From DASUFI01 sp036274635 (lineage in GTDB: Bacteria > Planctomycetota > B15-G4), in contig DASUFI010000157.1 of assembly GCA_036274635.1 (NCBI GenBank), positions 1-53,945 of the forward strand: a stretch of DNA of 53,945 bases, read 5' to 3'. How positions within the stretch are numbered: the stretch's first letter is position 1; each line of letters opens with the position of its first letter. Under the pieces are notes generated by a model. That model was given only the letters and a program-made list of their open reading frames with translations. It was not told the DNA's origin and searched no databases. Position numbers and translations under genes: made by a program. Positions 20,306 through 31,281 of the stretch are shown here, piece after piece.

Positions 20306-20469
20306 TAGGAGCCCGTCGAATAAGTGCTTCGAGTGCGGAAGGTGCGGAATTCGTGGCGGATCGAGGCGCCGGACCGAGGCGCATTGGAGATGCGCCGCAG
20401 GGCCGGCAACGAAGAGCCGGCGCGAAGGACGCTCCTTCCGCGCCGAATGACTTCTTCGACGGGCTACTA
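20306..20469. repeat. Long palindromic intergenic repeat, copy A (164 bp)
   Basis: The left arm TAGGAGCCCGTCGAATAAGT (20306-20325) is mirrored by the complement of 20450-20469 (TAGTAGCCCGTCGAAGAAGT). Inside are further stems, notably GAAGGA-CGC-TCCTTC with GC-rich flanks and GGCGCAT/ATGCGCC. It fills the gap between two convergent genes, and the right arm contains the lipoprotein gene's stop codon. A shorter relative is at 29749-29826. Confidence 0.7.
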
Positions 20470-20997
20470 GGGCTTGGCTGGCGGCGGCGGCGCGTTGCTG
20501 CCGATATATCCGAGCTGGCGCAGCCGGGCCATGAGCGCGTCGTCGCCGCCCGACTCGGCCTTCTGCTTGAGCTGGGCGATGAGCCCGTCGAAGTCCGACG
20601 CCCTGTCGGGGAATTTCATCTTGCCCGCCTCGACCAGCTCGAGGGAATCGACGGGCTTGCCTGCGTCGGCCATCTCGCGCCCGAGCTTGGCGTAGAAGTC
20701 GGCCTTGACCTGATCGGCGTAGCCGAGGCTGGCCTGGGTGAGGCCCGCGAGGACCTCGGTCGCCTTGCCTTGGGTGGCCAGCGCCTCGAGGCGCACGCGC
20801 TCGAGCTGCCAGGCCGTCCCGCGATCGGCTGCGCTGCCCTTCATGGCTTCCTGGCCCTCTTCGGCCAGCTTCTGGGCCTTGGCCGGGTCGCCGCCGCGCA
20901 GGGCCTTGTCGGCCTCGTCCGAGAGCTCCTTGGGCGTGGCACCGCCGCAGGCAGCCAGCAGGCACAGGGCGAGGGTGGCGAGGGTCGGGCGGGTCAT
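20467..20997 (-). CDS. TPR-like lipoprotein
   Basis: The 176-aa product starts with a lipoprotein signal peptide (LATLALCLLAACGG); the lipobox is LAAC with Cys at about 17. The mature part is helical and repeat-like (DEADKALRGGDPAKAQKLAE), similar to tetratricopeptide helices. Near the C-terminus is ALMARLRQLGYIGS, then a proline-rich end. The RLRQLGYI phrase recurs at the C-termini of proteins in the neighbouring sulfate-activation cluster. The gene is divergent from that cluster, 258 bp away, and could share its control region. Function unknown. Confidence 0.75.
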   Translation of the reverse strand: MTRPTLATLALCLLAACGGATPKELSDEADKALRGGDPAKAQKLAEEGQEAMKGSAADRGTAWQLERVRLEALATQGKATEVLAGLTQASLGYADQVKADFYAKLGREMADAGKPVDSLELVEAGKMKFPDRASDFDGLIAQLKQKAESGGDDALMARLRQLGYIGSNAPPPPAKP

Positions 20998-21118
20998 GGA
21001 AGGCTCCGGAAGGGCTGCCGAAGGGCCGGAGGATACCCCGCTCCCACCGGCGACACGCGGCCGGTGGGGTCCAAGGGCCCGGTCGAGTCGAATTGCCCCG
21101 TCCCGAGCCGTGCGGGCC

Positions 21119-21174
21119 TTGCCTGACGCGCCCCTTGCTGTATTCTCTGCGCTCCATTTGGAGTGCGATTGGAG
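21119..21174 (+). promoter_or_regulatory. Promoter and operator candidate of the sulfate-activation cluster
   Basis: TTGCCT (21119-21124), a 16-bp spacer and TATTCT (21141-21146) precede a symmetric site. GCGCTCCA (21149-21156) faces TGGAGTGC (21159-21166), with one G-T wobble. TTGGAG is directly repeated at 21158 and 21169, one helical turn apart. Such spacing suits a ribbon-helix-helix repressor, and the first gene encodes one. Confidence 0.45.
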
Positions 21175-21255
21175 CCTTGCGGGTGCCGGGGACCCCCGGC
21201 TTTCGCCCCGCGCAGCCCCTCGCCCTCACCCCCGCACCCCGTCGCGACACACCCG

Positions 21256-21492
21256 ATGCCCGAGTCCAAGGTGACCGTCAAGATCCCGCGCCCGCTCTAC
21301 GAGCGGATCCAGCACGTGATCGAGGATTCCGGCTTCTCGTCTCCGACGGACTTCATCGTCTTCGTGCTGCGCGACCTCGTGGGCGACCACGCCCTCGAGA
21401 AGGCCGATCCCGCCAACGGCGCCCGGTCCGCGCAGACCAACGAGGACATCGCGGACATCCGGCGCAAACTGCACAACCTCGGATACCTGTAA
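21256..21492 (+). CDS. Small ribbon-helix-helix protein with LGYL tail (cluster, first gene)
   Basis: The 78-aa protein begins with a beta-strand (SKVTVKIPRPLYERI) and two helices (YERIQHVIEDSGF, SPTDFIVFVLRDLV), the ribbon-helix-helix pattern of CopG/MetJ-type regulators. After a short linker it ends NEDIADIRRKLHNLGYL. The last gene but one of the cluster encodes a clear paralogue. No strong ribosome-binding site precedes ATG 21256, although upstream in-frame codons give an implausible proline-rich N-terminus. It stops 14 nt before the ATP sulfurylase start. It may regulate the operon, or use the fold for oligomerisation and the tail for docking; the sequence does not decide. Confidence 0.75.
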   Translation: MPESKVTVKIPRPLYERIQHVIEDSGFSSPTDFIVFVLRDLVGDHALEKADPANGARSAQTNEDIADIRRKLHNLGYL

Positions 21493-21506
21493 GGAGCCCT
21501 GAGTCG

Positions 21507-22670
21507 ATGATTCCTGCCCATGGTGGACGCCTGATCAACCGCCTCGCGACCGGCGCCGAGCGCGACGCGCTCCTCGCCCGGGCCAAGGCCGCGCCGCGCC
21601 TCAAGCTGAACGCGCGCGAGACCTCGGACTTCGAGATGATCGCGGTCGGCGCCATGAGCCCGCTGGAGGGCTTCATGGGCAGCGAGGACTGGAAGGCCGT
21701 CGTCGCCAAGCACCGCCTCGCGAACGGCGTGCTGTGGGCCATGCCCGTGACGCTGGGCAACAAGGGCCTCGGCGCGCTGAAGCTCGGCCAGGACGTCGCG
21801 CTCGAGGACGAGAGCGGCCGCCTGCTGGGCCTGCTCGAGCTGGCCGAGCGCTTCACGCCCGACAAGGCCGCCGAGGCGCAGGGCTGCCTCGGGACCACGG
21901 ACAAGGCGCACCCCGGCGTGCAGTACCTCGACTCGGTCGGCACCGAGTACCTCGGTGGCCCCATCTGGGCGCTGGATCTGCCCAAGTACGACTTCGCCAA
22001 CGAGTTCCGGCTCACGCCGCGCGAGACGCGCGTGCTGTTCAAGGCCAAGGGCTGGAGCACGGTGGTCGCGTTCCAGACGCGCAACCCCATCCACCGCGCG
22101 CACGAGTACCTGACCAAGGTGGCGCTGGAGCAGGTGGACGGCCTCATGATCCACCCGCTCGTGGGCGAGACCAAGAGCGACGACGTGCCGGCCCGCGTGC
22201 GCATGGACTGCTATCGCGTGCTGCTCGAGCGGTACTACCCCAAGGAGCGCGTGACGCTGGCCGTGTACCCGCAGGCCATGCGCTACGCCGGTCCGCGCGA
22301 GGCGCTCTTCCACGCGCTGTGCCGCAAGAACTATGGCTGCACGCACTTCATCGTCGGCCGCGACCATGCGGGAGTGGGCAGCTTCTACGGCAGCTTCGAC
22401 GCGCAGAAGTTCATGAAGGGCCTCGACCCGGCGGAGCTGGGCATCCAGCCGCTCATGTTCGAGAACGCCTTCTGGGACAAGCGCGCCGGCAGCATGGCCA
22501 CCACCAAGACCTCGGCGGCCACCAGCCCCGAGGACATGGTCATGCTGAGCGGCACCAAGGTGCGCGACATGCTGCGCGCCGGCCAGCGGCCGCCGGCGGA
22601 GTTCAGCCGGCCCGAGGTGGCCGACATCCTCATCGCGGCCATGGCCGAGAAGGTCAAGGCGCCGGCCTGA
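21507..22670 (+). CDS. sat: ATP sulfurylase (sulfate adenylyltransferase)
   Basis: The 387-aa homo-oligomeric type enzyme makes adenylyl sulfate (APS) and PPi from sulfate and ATP. The active-site loops are intact: QTRNPIHRAHEYL (about residues 189-201), GRDHAGVG (about 285-292) and SGTKVRDML near residue 350. ATG 21507 is set by AAGGAG at 21491-21496. It is unlike the CysDN assimilatory enzyme. The PPi product could be removed by the pyrophosphatase at the left of the window. With the APS kinase two genes downstream it provides PAPS. No APS reductase, Apr or Dsr gene is seen, so dissimilatory use is not supported here. Confidence 0.94.
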   Translation: MIPAHGGRLINRLATGAERDALLARAKAAPRLKLNARETSDFEMIAVGAMSPLEGFMGSEDWKAVVAKHRLANGVLWAMPVTLGNKGLGALKLGQDVALEDESGRLLGLLELAERFTPDKAAEAQGCLGTTDKAHPGVQYLDSVGTEYLGGPIWALDLPKYDFANEFRLTPRETRVLFKAKGWSTVVAFQTRNPIHRAHEYLTKVALEQVDGLMIHPLVGETKSDDVPARVRMDCYRVLLERYYPKERVTLAVYPQAMRYAGPREALFHALCRKNYGCTHFIVGRDHAGVGSFYGSFDAQKFMKGLDPAELGIQPLMFENAFWDKRAGSMATTKTSAATSPEDMVMLSGTKVRDMLRAGQRPPAEFSRPEVADILIAAMAEKVKAPA

Positions 22671-22702
22671 GCCGGCCTGCGCCCCCCCACAGAGGAGACC
22701 CG

Positions 22703-23647
22703 ATGGGACTGTTCGGCAAGAAGCCCGCGCCGCCGCCCAAGGCCGCCCCCAAGCCGCTGCCGCGCCCCGGCGCGACGCGGCCGCCGGCCAAGGCCAAGAA
22801 CAACTACATCGTGATCACCCTCGACTCGTGCCGCTACGACTCGTTCATGGCGGCCGAGCCGAGGAACATCACGAAGATCACCGGCGGCCAGGTGCAGCGG
22901 CGCTGGAGCTACGCCAGCTGGACGGGCCCGTCGCACTACAACCTGCTCATGGGGCTGCTGCCGCACCACAGCCCGGAGAACGTCTTCGCCTCCGAGTACT
23001 ACAAGGAGGACTTCCTCAACTACAACACGCGCTTCGGCACCGACGGCATGGAGTTCGGCAAGCTCGTCCCCAGCCTGTGGATGCCCGAGTACCTGCGCAA
23101 CGAGCTGGGCTACTTCACCCACGCGCGCGTGTCGCTGCCGGTGCTCAACAGCAAGACTGGCGTCAACCGCAGCTTCGACAGCTTCCAGCTCATGGAGAAG
23201 CACAACGACATGCTCAAGATGCTGGACACCCTGAAGTTCAGCGACGAGCGGCCCAGCTTCTACATGCTCAACGTGGGCGAGACGCACTACCCCTTCGCCC
23301 TGCCCGACGAGGACCCCAAGAGCTGGCCGCGCATCAGCGGCATCCACGGCGTCTTCAAGCACCTCGACAGCCAGGTCGTGGGCGGCAAGCTCATCAAGGA
23401 CGAGGACGCGCCCAAGTTCTTCGACCAGGACAAGCTGGACGAGCTGCGGCAGCGGCAGATCAACACCGTCAAGTACCTCGACAGCGTGGTCTTCCCCAAG
23501 CTGTACGACATCGTGCCCAAGGACACCTTCATCACCGTCACCGCCGACCACGGCGAGCTGTTCGGCGAGCAGGGCTACTTCGGGCACGGCCCGATCATGC
23601 ACGAGAAGGTCTTCGAGGTGCCGTTCCTCGAAGCCAAGGTCAAGTGA
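22703..23647 (+). CDS. Sulfatase-like alkaline-phosphatase-superfamily protein, cytoplasmic
   Basis: The 314-aa protein begins with a basic proline-rich tail (KKPAPPPKAAPKPLPRP) and no signal peptide. The AP-superfamily core follows: metal ligand Asp41 in VITLDSCRYDSF, nucleophile region SYASWTGPSHYNLLMG, then VGETHYPF and TADHGELFGEQGYFGHG with the remaining metal ligands. The classical sulfatase C/S-x-P-x-R formylglycine motif is absent, and the nucleophile position appears to be Thr/Ser. Hydrolysis of a phosphodiester, or a transfer reaction, is therefore as likely as sulfate-ester cleavage. GAGGAG is 5 nt before the ATG. It lies between sat and cysC, which ties it to APS/PAPS metabolism. 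Confidence 0.8.
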   Translation: MGLFGKKPAPPPKAAPKPLPRPGATRPPAKAKNNYIVITLDSCRYDSFMAAEPRNITKITGGQVQRRWSYASWTGPSHYNLLMGLLPHHSPENVFASEYYKEDFLNYNTRFGTDGMEFGKLVPSLWMPEYLRNELGYFTHARVSLPVLNSKTGVNRSFDSFQLMEKHNDMLKMLDTLKFSDERPSFYMLNVGETHYPFALPDEDPKSWPRISGIHGVFKHLDSQVVGGKLIKDEDAPKFFDQDKLDELRQRQINTVKYLDSVVFPKLYDIVPKDTFITVTADHGELFGEQGYFGHGPIMHEKVFEVPFLEAKVK

Positions 23648-23717
23648 GGCCGGGCCTCACGCGCGGCCCATCCGCCACGTCTTCATCCTTCCCCTCCTGA
23701 CTCCCCCACGGAACATC

Positions 23718-24326
23718 ATGGCCAACAAGGGCTTCACTCTCTGGTTCACCGGTCTCTCGGGCGCGGGCAAGACGACGCTGGCCAAGCGCGTGCAGAAGAT
23801 CCTGGTCACGCGCGGCATGAACGTCGAGCTGCTGGACGGCGACGTCATCCGCACCAACCTCAGCAAGGGCCTGGGCTTCTCCAAGGAGGACCGCGACACG
23901 AACATCCGCCGCATCGGCTTCGTGGCCAGCCTGCTGGCGCGCAACAACACCGTCTGCATGGCGGCCGCCATCTCGCCCTACAAGGCCGTGCGCGACGAGG
24001 TTCGGGCCCTGCACAAGGGCTTCGTGGAGGTCTTCTGTACCTGCTCGCTCGACGCGCTCGCCGAGCGCGACGTGAAGGGGCTCTACAAGAAGGCCATGGC
24101 CGGTGAGATCAAGGGCTTCACCGGCGTCGACGACCCCTACGAGGCCCCCGAGCACGCCGAGATCACCATCGACAGCGAGCACGAGAGCATCGACCAGTCG
24201 ACCGACAAGATCGTGCGCTATCTCGAGCTCAAGGGCCTCATCCCGGCGGCGCCGCACGAGGACATCCCCGAGGCCGAGGAGCAGGCCATCCGCGGCCGGC
24301 TCAAGGCGCTGAAGTTCATCGACTGA
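23718..24326 (+). CDS. cysC: Adenylylsulfate (APS) kinase with C-terminal extension
   Basis: The 202-aa kinase phosphorylates APS to PAPS. Walker A is GLSGAGKTT (residues 13-21), and family marks LLDGDVIRTNLSKGLGFSKE, DRDTNIRRIGFVA and GFTGVDDPYEAP are intact. Most homologues end shortly after the segment that here reads KIVRYLELKGLI. This one continues about 27 residues, with an acidic spacer (HEDIPEAEEQ) and the end AIRGRLKALKFID. That tail resembles the LRGLGYIS and LHNLGYL ends of two other proteins of the cluster. A perfect 7-bp palindrome (TGAGGCC/GGCCTCA) follows the upstream stop, and the ribosome-binding site is weak. Confidence 0.93.
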   Translation: MANKGFTLWFTGLSGAGKTTLAKRVQKILVTRGMNVELLDGDVIRTNLSKGLGFSKEDRDTNIRRIGFVASLLARNNTVCMAAAISPYKAVRDEVRALHKGFVEVFCTCSLDALAERDVKGLYKKAMAGEIKGFTGVDDPYEAPEHAEITIDSEHESIDQSTDKIVRYLELKGLIPAAPHEDIPEAEEQAIRGRLKALKFID

Positions 24327-24336
24327 GGAGATGGCT

Positions 24337-26603
<2,267 letters not shown>

Positions 26604-26604
<1 letters not shown>

Positions 26605-28682
26605 TGCGGCTCGCCGCGCTGCTGGCCGCGGTGCTGCTGCCCGCGGCCGCCGATCCGGCGGTCGCCGATCCCCCCGCCACGCAGCGCTCGGTCTTCGTTC
26701 TGGGCATCGACGGCATGGACCCGGTCATCCTGCAGCGCCTCATGGACTCGGGGCAGATGCCGCACTTCAAGGCGCTGGCCGCGGAGGGCACCTTCCAGCC
26801 GCTCGGCACGGCCAACCCGCCGCAGAGCCCGGTGGCCTGGTCCACCTTCGTGACCGGCCGCGATCCCGGCGGCCACGGCATCTACGACTTCATCCATCGC
26901 AACCCGCGCAACTACACGCCGCAGTTCTCGGGCACGCTGCCGCCCACGGACGACTCGCCCTCCTACCTGAACCTCTTCGGCTGGATCCTGCCGCTGGGCG
27001 GCGAGGACCCCGTCAACGCGCGCGGCGGCACGCCCTTCTGGGACCTGCTGCACGACGCCGGCGTGGACGTGCAGGTGTACCGCATGCCGGGCAACTACCC
27101 CGTGCCAGCCAGCAAGGCGCTCACGCTGTCCGGCATGGGCACGCCCGACCTGCGCGGCGAGGCCGGCAAGTTCACCTGGTTCGTGGATGACCAGTTCTTC
27201 ACCGGCCAGGGCCTCAAGGCCGACGTCGCGAACCTCGCGGTGGAGGACACCGACCTCGACGGCGTGAAGGACACCGCGCACTCCGTGCTGCACGGCCCGC
27301 CCGACTTCCTGCACCTCAAGCCCGGCGTGCTGCCGCGCGAGGACCAGTACCTCACCGTGCCCGTCGACTTCCACGTGGACCCGCAGGAGGAGACGGTCTG
27401 GATCCAGGCCGGCGACTCCGAGTGCGTGCTGCGCGAGGGCGAGTGGAGCGACTGGTTGCAGGTGACGTTCGATCCCGCGCCGCTGGGCCTCATGTCGATG
27501 ACGGGCATCGTGCGCTTCTACGCCAAGGAGGTGCGTCCGAAGCTGACGGTCTACGCCTCGCCGGTGAACATCGACCCGTCCGCGCCGGCCACGCCGGTGG
27601 CCACGCCCGACGACGCCGCCGAGGAGCTGTGCGAGCGCATCGGCTTCTACTGGACCCAGGGCTTCCCCGAGGAGATCAACGCCCTCAAGGACGGCCTCTT
27701 CGACGACGACGACTACGAGAGGCAGATCGCGATCGTGCACGGCGAGGCCGAGCGCATGCTGGACGAGGCGCTGGCGCGCTTCGGCCCCGGCCACTGCACG
27801 TTCATGTACCTCTCGGACATCGACCTGCAGTGCCACATGGAGTGGCGCCACGGCGACCCCAAGAACCCCGACGCGCCGCAGCATCCGGGCTACGATCCGG
27901 CCGTGTCGCCGAAGCACGCGCAGGACATCGAGGGCCACTACCGCAACACCGACCGCCTGCTGGGCAAGGTGCGCGCCGCGCTCCCGCCGGACGCGCTGCT
28001 CGTCGTGATGAGCGACCATGGCTTCCAGGCGCAGACGCGCCAGTTCCACCTGAACGCCTGGCTGCGCGACGCGGGCTACCTCGTGCTCGAGGGCGACGCG
28101 CGCACGGGCCACATCTCGCCCCACCCGGATCCGTCCTTCGACGCCGCGGCGCACCCCGGCGACACGGCGCCGATGCTCGACGACGTGGACTGGAGCCGCA
28201 CGCGCGCCTACGGCCTCGGCTTCAACAGCCTGTACCTCAACCTCGCCGGCCGCGAGGGCCAGGGCAGCGTGCCGCCGGCGCAGGCCGACGCGCTCATGGC
28301 CGAGATCTCGCAGAAGCTGCTCGCGTGGCGAGATCCGCAGGGGGGCCGCGCCCCGGTGCGCCGCGTCTTCCGCGCGCAGGACATCTACTCGGCCGAGCGC
28401 CGCGCCGAGGGGCCCGACCTCATCGTCGGCTATGACGCCGGCTACGGCTGCTCGGACGCGAGCACGCTGGGCGAGATCACCGAGGATCTCATCGAGGACA
28501 ACACCCACGGCTTCACGGGCAACCACCTCATGGACCCGGAGGTCGTGCCCGGCGTGCTGCTGGTGAACCGCAAGCTGCCCGCCGCGGGTCACGACCTCAC
28601 CGACGTCACCGCCACGCTGCTGCGGGAGTTCGGCGTGGCGCCCGCCGATGGCATGATCGGCAAGCCCTTCCTCAACGACTGA
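26604..28682 (+). CDS. Exported alkaline-phosphatase-superfamily phosphodiesterase/pyrophosphatase
   Basis: ATG 26604 overlaps the upstream stop (TGATG); GTG 26601 is the alternative. The 692-aa protein has a signal peptide (RLAALLAAVLLPAAADPAVA) instead of the membrane segments of its neighbour, and otherwise parallels it. Key motifs are VLGIDGMDPVI, PPQSPVAWSTFVTG, LSDIDLQCHM and VVMSDHGFQ, with HLNAWLRDAGYL after them as in the paralogue. The two are clearly homologous through the catalytic domain and probably arose by duplication. This one should act free in the periplasm while its partner is tethered. The substrate is unknown. The stop is 19 nt before the small ribbon-helix-helix gene. 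Confidence 0.85.
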
Positions 28683-28701
28683 ACCCACGGAGGACCCTGC
28701 C

Positions 28702-28896
28702 ATGTTCGGCGGCCCCAAGATCAAGCTCGACAAGGACCTGCTCGCGCGCCTGAAGAAGGTGTCCGACACGGCCGGCTACGCCACCGTGGAGGAGTTCATC
28801 ACGCACATCCTCGAGAAGGAGCTGCAGCACTTCGAGGACGCGGAGAGCGACGAGGACATCAAGAACAAGCTGCGCGGGCTCGGCTACATCAGCTAG
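28702..28896 (+). CDS. Small ribbon-helix-helix protein with LGYIS tail (cluster, seventh gene)
   Basis: The 64-aa protein is a shorter paralogue of the first gene of the cluster. It has a beta-strand PKIKLDKDLLARL, two helices (ARLKKVSDTAGY, TVEEFITHILEKEL), an acidic linker (HFEDAESDEDI) and the end KNKLRGLGYIS. GGAGG at 28689-28693 sets the start. It is 19 nt after the exported phosphodiesterase gene and 15 nt before the membrane-protein gene. The wider family of such proteins (GY-x-(S/T)-VEEFI) is uncharacterised as far as I know. DNA binding is inferred from the fold only. Confidence 0.8.
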   Translation: MFGGPKIKLDKDLLARLKKVSDTAGYATVEEFITHILEKELQHFEDAESDEDIKNKLRGLGYIS

Positions 28897-28911
28897 GCCC
28901 GCCCCGCCGCG

Positions 28912-29748
28912 ATGAGCTTCTTCAACCGCATCACCTCGGCCATCTTCGGCACCATCCTCGCGCCCTTCGGCGCGCAGCGGACCTGGTCCGCCTGGGTGGA
29001 CGTGCTGCTCTGGTCCGTGCTGGGCGGCATCCTCGCGCTGCTGGTCATCAAGCGCTTCAGCAACCAGAAGGCCATCGCGAAGGTGAAGAACGAGATCAAG
29101 GTGCACCTGTTCGAGGTGCGCCTGTTCCAGGACGACCTGCTGGGCGTGCTGATCGCCACCGGCAAGGTGCTGCTGAAGAACGTGGTCTACATCGCGCACA
29201 ACATGCTGCCGATGGTGGTCATGCTCGTGCCCATGGTGGCCATCCTGGCGCAGCTCGTGGCCACCTATGCCTACGCGCCGCTGCCGCCGGGCAGCGTGCA
29301 GATCGTCAAGGCCACCGTGGACACCGGCGCGGACGGGCGGCCCGTCATGCCCGCCACCGACGTGCGCCTCGAGACGCCGCCGGGCGTCACGCTGCAGAGC
29401 CAGGTGCGCACGCCCGACGGCCACATCGCGTGGCGCGTGCGCCTCGACCAGCCCGGCGAGCACGAGCTGCGCATCCACGCCGGCGACGAGGTCGTCACCA
29501 AGGCGCTGCAGGTCGGCGGCGCGCCCGGCCGCATGCCCGTGATGCGCACCAAGAGCTGGGAGGGCGTGCTCTACCCCGCCGAGCCGGGCCTGCCTTCCAC
29601 CAGCAAGCTGTCGAGCGTCCAGGTCACCTACCCGACGCGCGACCTCGGCTGGATGCCCGGCGGCGAGGCCGGCATCCTCGGCGTCTTCTTCGTGCTGTCC
29701 ATCGTCGCCGGGCTCGCCCTCAAGGGCGTGTTCGGCGTCACGATCTAA
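28912..29748 (+). CDS. Multi-span membrane protein, possibly Oxa1/EMC3-like
   Basis: The 278-aa protein has a membrane segment near residues 28-45, then a charged cytoplasmic helix (KRFSNQKAIAKVKNEIKVHL). Two close hydrophobic segments follow (about 85-120, with PMVVMLVPMVAILAQL). A beta-rich periplasmic domain spans about 130-250, with one final membrane segment (ILGVFFVLSIVAGLALKGVF). The membrane-helix/charged-coil/paired-helix order resembles DUF106/EMC3-type relatives of YidC, but no signature proves it. As last gene of the unit, 15 nt after the small regulator, it may be the membrane partner of the exported enzymes. Function unknown. Confidence 0.7.
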   Translation: MSFFNRITSAIFGTILAPFGAQRTWSAWVDVLLWSVLGGILALLVIKRFSNQKAIAKVKNEIKVHLFEVRLFQDDLLGVLIATGKVLLKNVVYIAHNMLPMVVMLVPMVAILAQLVATYAYAPLPPGSVQIVKATVDTGADGRPVMPATDVRLETPPGVTLQSQVRTPDGHIAWRVRLDQPGEHELRIHAGDEVVTKALQVGGAPGRMPVMRTKSWEGVLYPAEPGLPSTSKLSSVQVTYPTRDLGWMPGGEAGILGVFFVLSIVAGLALKGVFGVTI

Positions 29749-29826
29749 GGAGCCCATTGAAGAAGTCATTCGCGCCGGACAGCGGATCTTTCGCGCCGGC
29801 ATCGAAGCACTTCTTCAACGGGCTCC
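29749..29826. repeat. Long palindromic intergenic repeat, copy B (78 bp)
   Basis: GGAGCCCATTGAAGAAGT (29749-29766) is mirrored by the complement of 29809-29826 (GGAGCCCGTTGAAGAAGT); one base differs. Two CGCGCCGG blocks lie inside. It begins right after the stop of the plus-strand gene and ends 12 bp before the stop of the minus-strand porin gene. The arms match copy A (20306-20469) closely. Confidence 0.75.
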
Positions 29827-29838
29827 CCGGCACGCTGC

Positions 29839-31185
29839 CTACAGCGTCGCCTCGAACCTCAGCGTGACCACGAGCGCGTCGTCCAGCGCCGCGTCGCCGC
29901 CCGGGTCGAGCACGTACTGCACGTCGGGCTGGATGGCCAGCCAGGGCGTGGCCTGCCAGCGGTAGAAGGTCTCGAGCGCCAGCTCGTGGTCGCGCGTGAA
30001 GCCGGCGCCGGGCTCGTCGCTGAAGTCGGCGCGCGTGGCGCCGAGGCCCAGGATGTCCTCGTCGCGCTCGGCCAGCGGGCCCACCCACTGCACGCCGGCG
30101 GCGACGGCGCGCGCCACCTCGATCACCTTCTTGTCCGTGGTCGCGAGCTGCACGAAGAAGGTCAGGCCCTGCACGTCGTCGGCCTGCTCGGGCTCCTCGG
30201 CCCACAGCTCCTGCTCGAAGATCGCGTAGGCGCCGGCCACGCCCTCCTGGCCACCGCCCTCGAAGCGCTGGTAGTCGCCCGAGTGGCGCCAGGCGCCCAG
30301 CGCGGCGCGGCCCGCGAGCGCGCCGCCCTCGCGCGGCCAGGAGTGGCCCACCTCGCCCACCATGAAGAGGTCGGAGGGCGAGCCGAAGAGCGTGGACGCG
30401 CCATGCGTGCCGGTCTTCACGCCCTGCTGGGCCGAGCCGTCGAAGACGCCCGCGCCCACCCACGTGGCCTGCGCGGGGTAGCCGAAGAGCAGGCCGCCGT
30501 AGGCCGAGTCGGGGTAGCTGGGCATGGGCGAGAGCGTCGGGCTGTAGGCCATGCCGTTGTTGAGGAAGTCGGCGGCCGACTCGACCACGGCGAAGTCGTC
30601 GAAGACGTCCAGCTTGCCGAGCTTCACGCGCAGCACGTCAGGCGCGGGCCACGCCTCGAGCCAGGCCTCGTACAGCTCGCTGCGATGCGGGGTGTCGATG
30701 TTGGACGTGCCCTGCCAGTCGCCCACGTCGTCGTTCAGCAGCGGGCCCGGCCGCGTCCACCACTCGAGGTAGGCCGACGCGCCCCGCCAGCCGATCAGGC
30801 GGTCGAGGTCTGCCGTCGCGGCCGCGTCCCACAGCACCTGCGTGGTCTGGCCGCGGTGCGCGCCGCCGTGCACGACCTGGGCCACGTCGCTGGTGGCGGA
30901 CAGCTCGATCTGCAGGCCCTGCTCCTCGAGCCAGGGACGCAGGCCGCCCCAGTCGCCGGTGAGGTTGGCGTCGGGCTCCTCGTCCTCGGCCTGCGCCTCC
31001 GCCGACTCCTCGATCTGCGCCGACTCCTCGACCTGCGCGGGGTCGGTCGTCGCGGTCGCACCCGGCTGATCCTGCGGCGCGGCGGGAGCCGGGGGCGCGT
31101 CCCCCTCCTCGGCCGGCGCCGCCGGCGGCAGGGCGCAGGCCCCGAGCAGGAGCAGCGGGACGACGCGGGCAGCCGTGGGGTACAT
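29839..31185 (-). CDS. OprB-family carbohydrate porin-like outer-membrane protein
   Basis: The 448-aa precursor starts at ATG 31185, with GAGGG 6 nt upstream. The signal region VVPLLLLGACALP could be cut as a lipoprotein (lipobox Cys 16) or as a normal signal. A long acidic Ala/Glu/Gln spacer follows (VEESAQIEESAEAQAEDEE). The OprB pattern then begins: LTGDWGGLRPWLEEQG, IGWRGASAYLEWW, RVKLGKLDVFDDFA, FLNNGMAYSPT. It ends with VQYVLDPGGD and a terminal aromatic-containing strand LVVTLRFEATL. These porins form 16-strand barrels for sugar uptake. The gene is convergent with the sulfate-activation cluster and carries its own leader. Confidence 0.85.
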   Translation of the reverse strand: MYPTAARVVPLLLLGACALPPAAPAEEGDAPPAPAAPQDQPGATATTDPAQVEESAQIEESAEAQAEDEEPDANLTGDWGGLRPWLEEQGLQIELSATSDVAQVVHGGAHRGQTTQVLWDAAATADLDRLIGWRGASAYLEWWTRPGPLLNDDVGDWQGTSNIDTPHRSELYEAWLEAWPAPDVLRVKLGKLDVFDDFAVVESAADFLNNGMAYSPTLSPMPSYPDSAYGGLLFGYPAQATWVGAGVFDGSAQQGVKTGTHGASTLFGSPSDLFMVGEVGHSWPREGGALAGRAALGAWRHSGDYQRFEGGGQEGVAGAYAIFEQELWAEEPEQADDVQGLTFFVQLATTDKKVIEVARAVAAGVQWVGPLAERDEDILGLGATRADFSDEPGAGFTRDHELALETFYRWQATPWLAIQPDVQYVLDPGGDAALDDALVVTLRFEATL

Positions 31186-31281
31186 CGGGTCCCTCTTCGG
31201 CCTCCCGGACGCCTGCGCCCAAGGGAATGGCCGCCCGCCGTCACGGCCGCCGCCGGCGGGCTAGGCTGGGGCTCCTCCGAG

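Noticed and set aside
21507..24326. Assimilatory or dissimilatory sulfate reduction locus
   Set aside because: Only sat and cysC are present. No APS/PAPS reductase, sulfite reductase, AprAB, Qmo or Dsr gene lies in the window.
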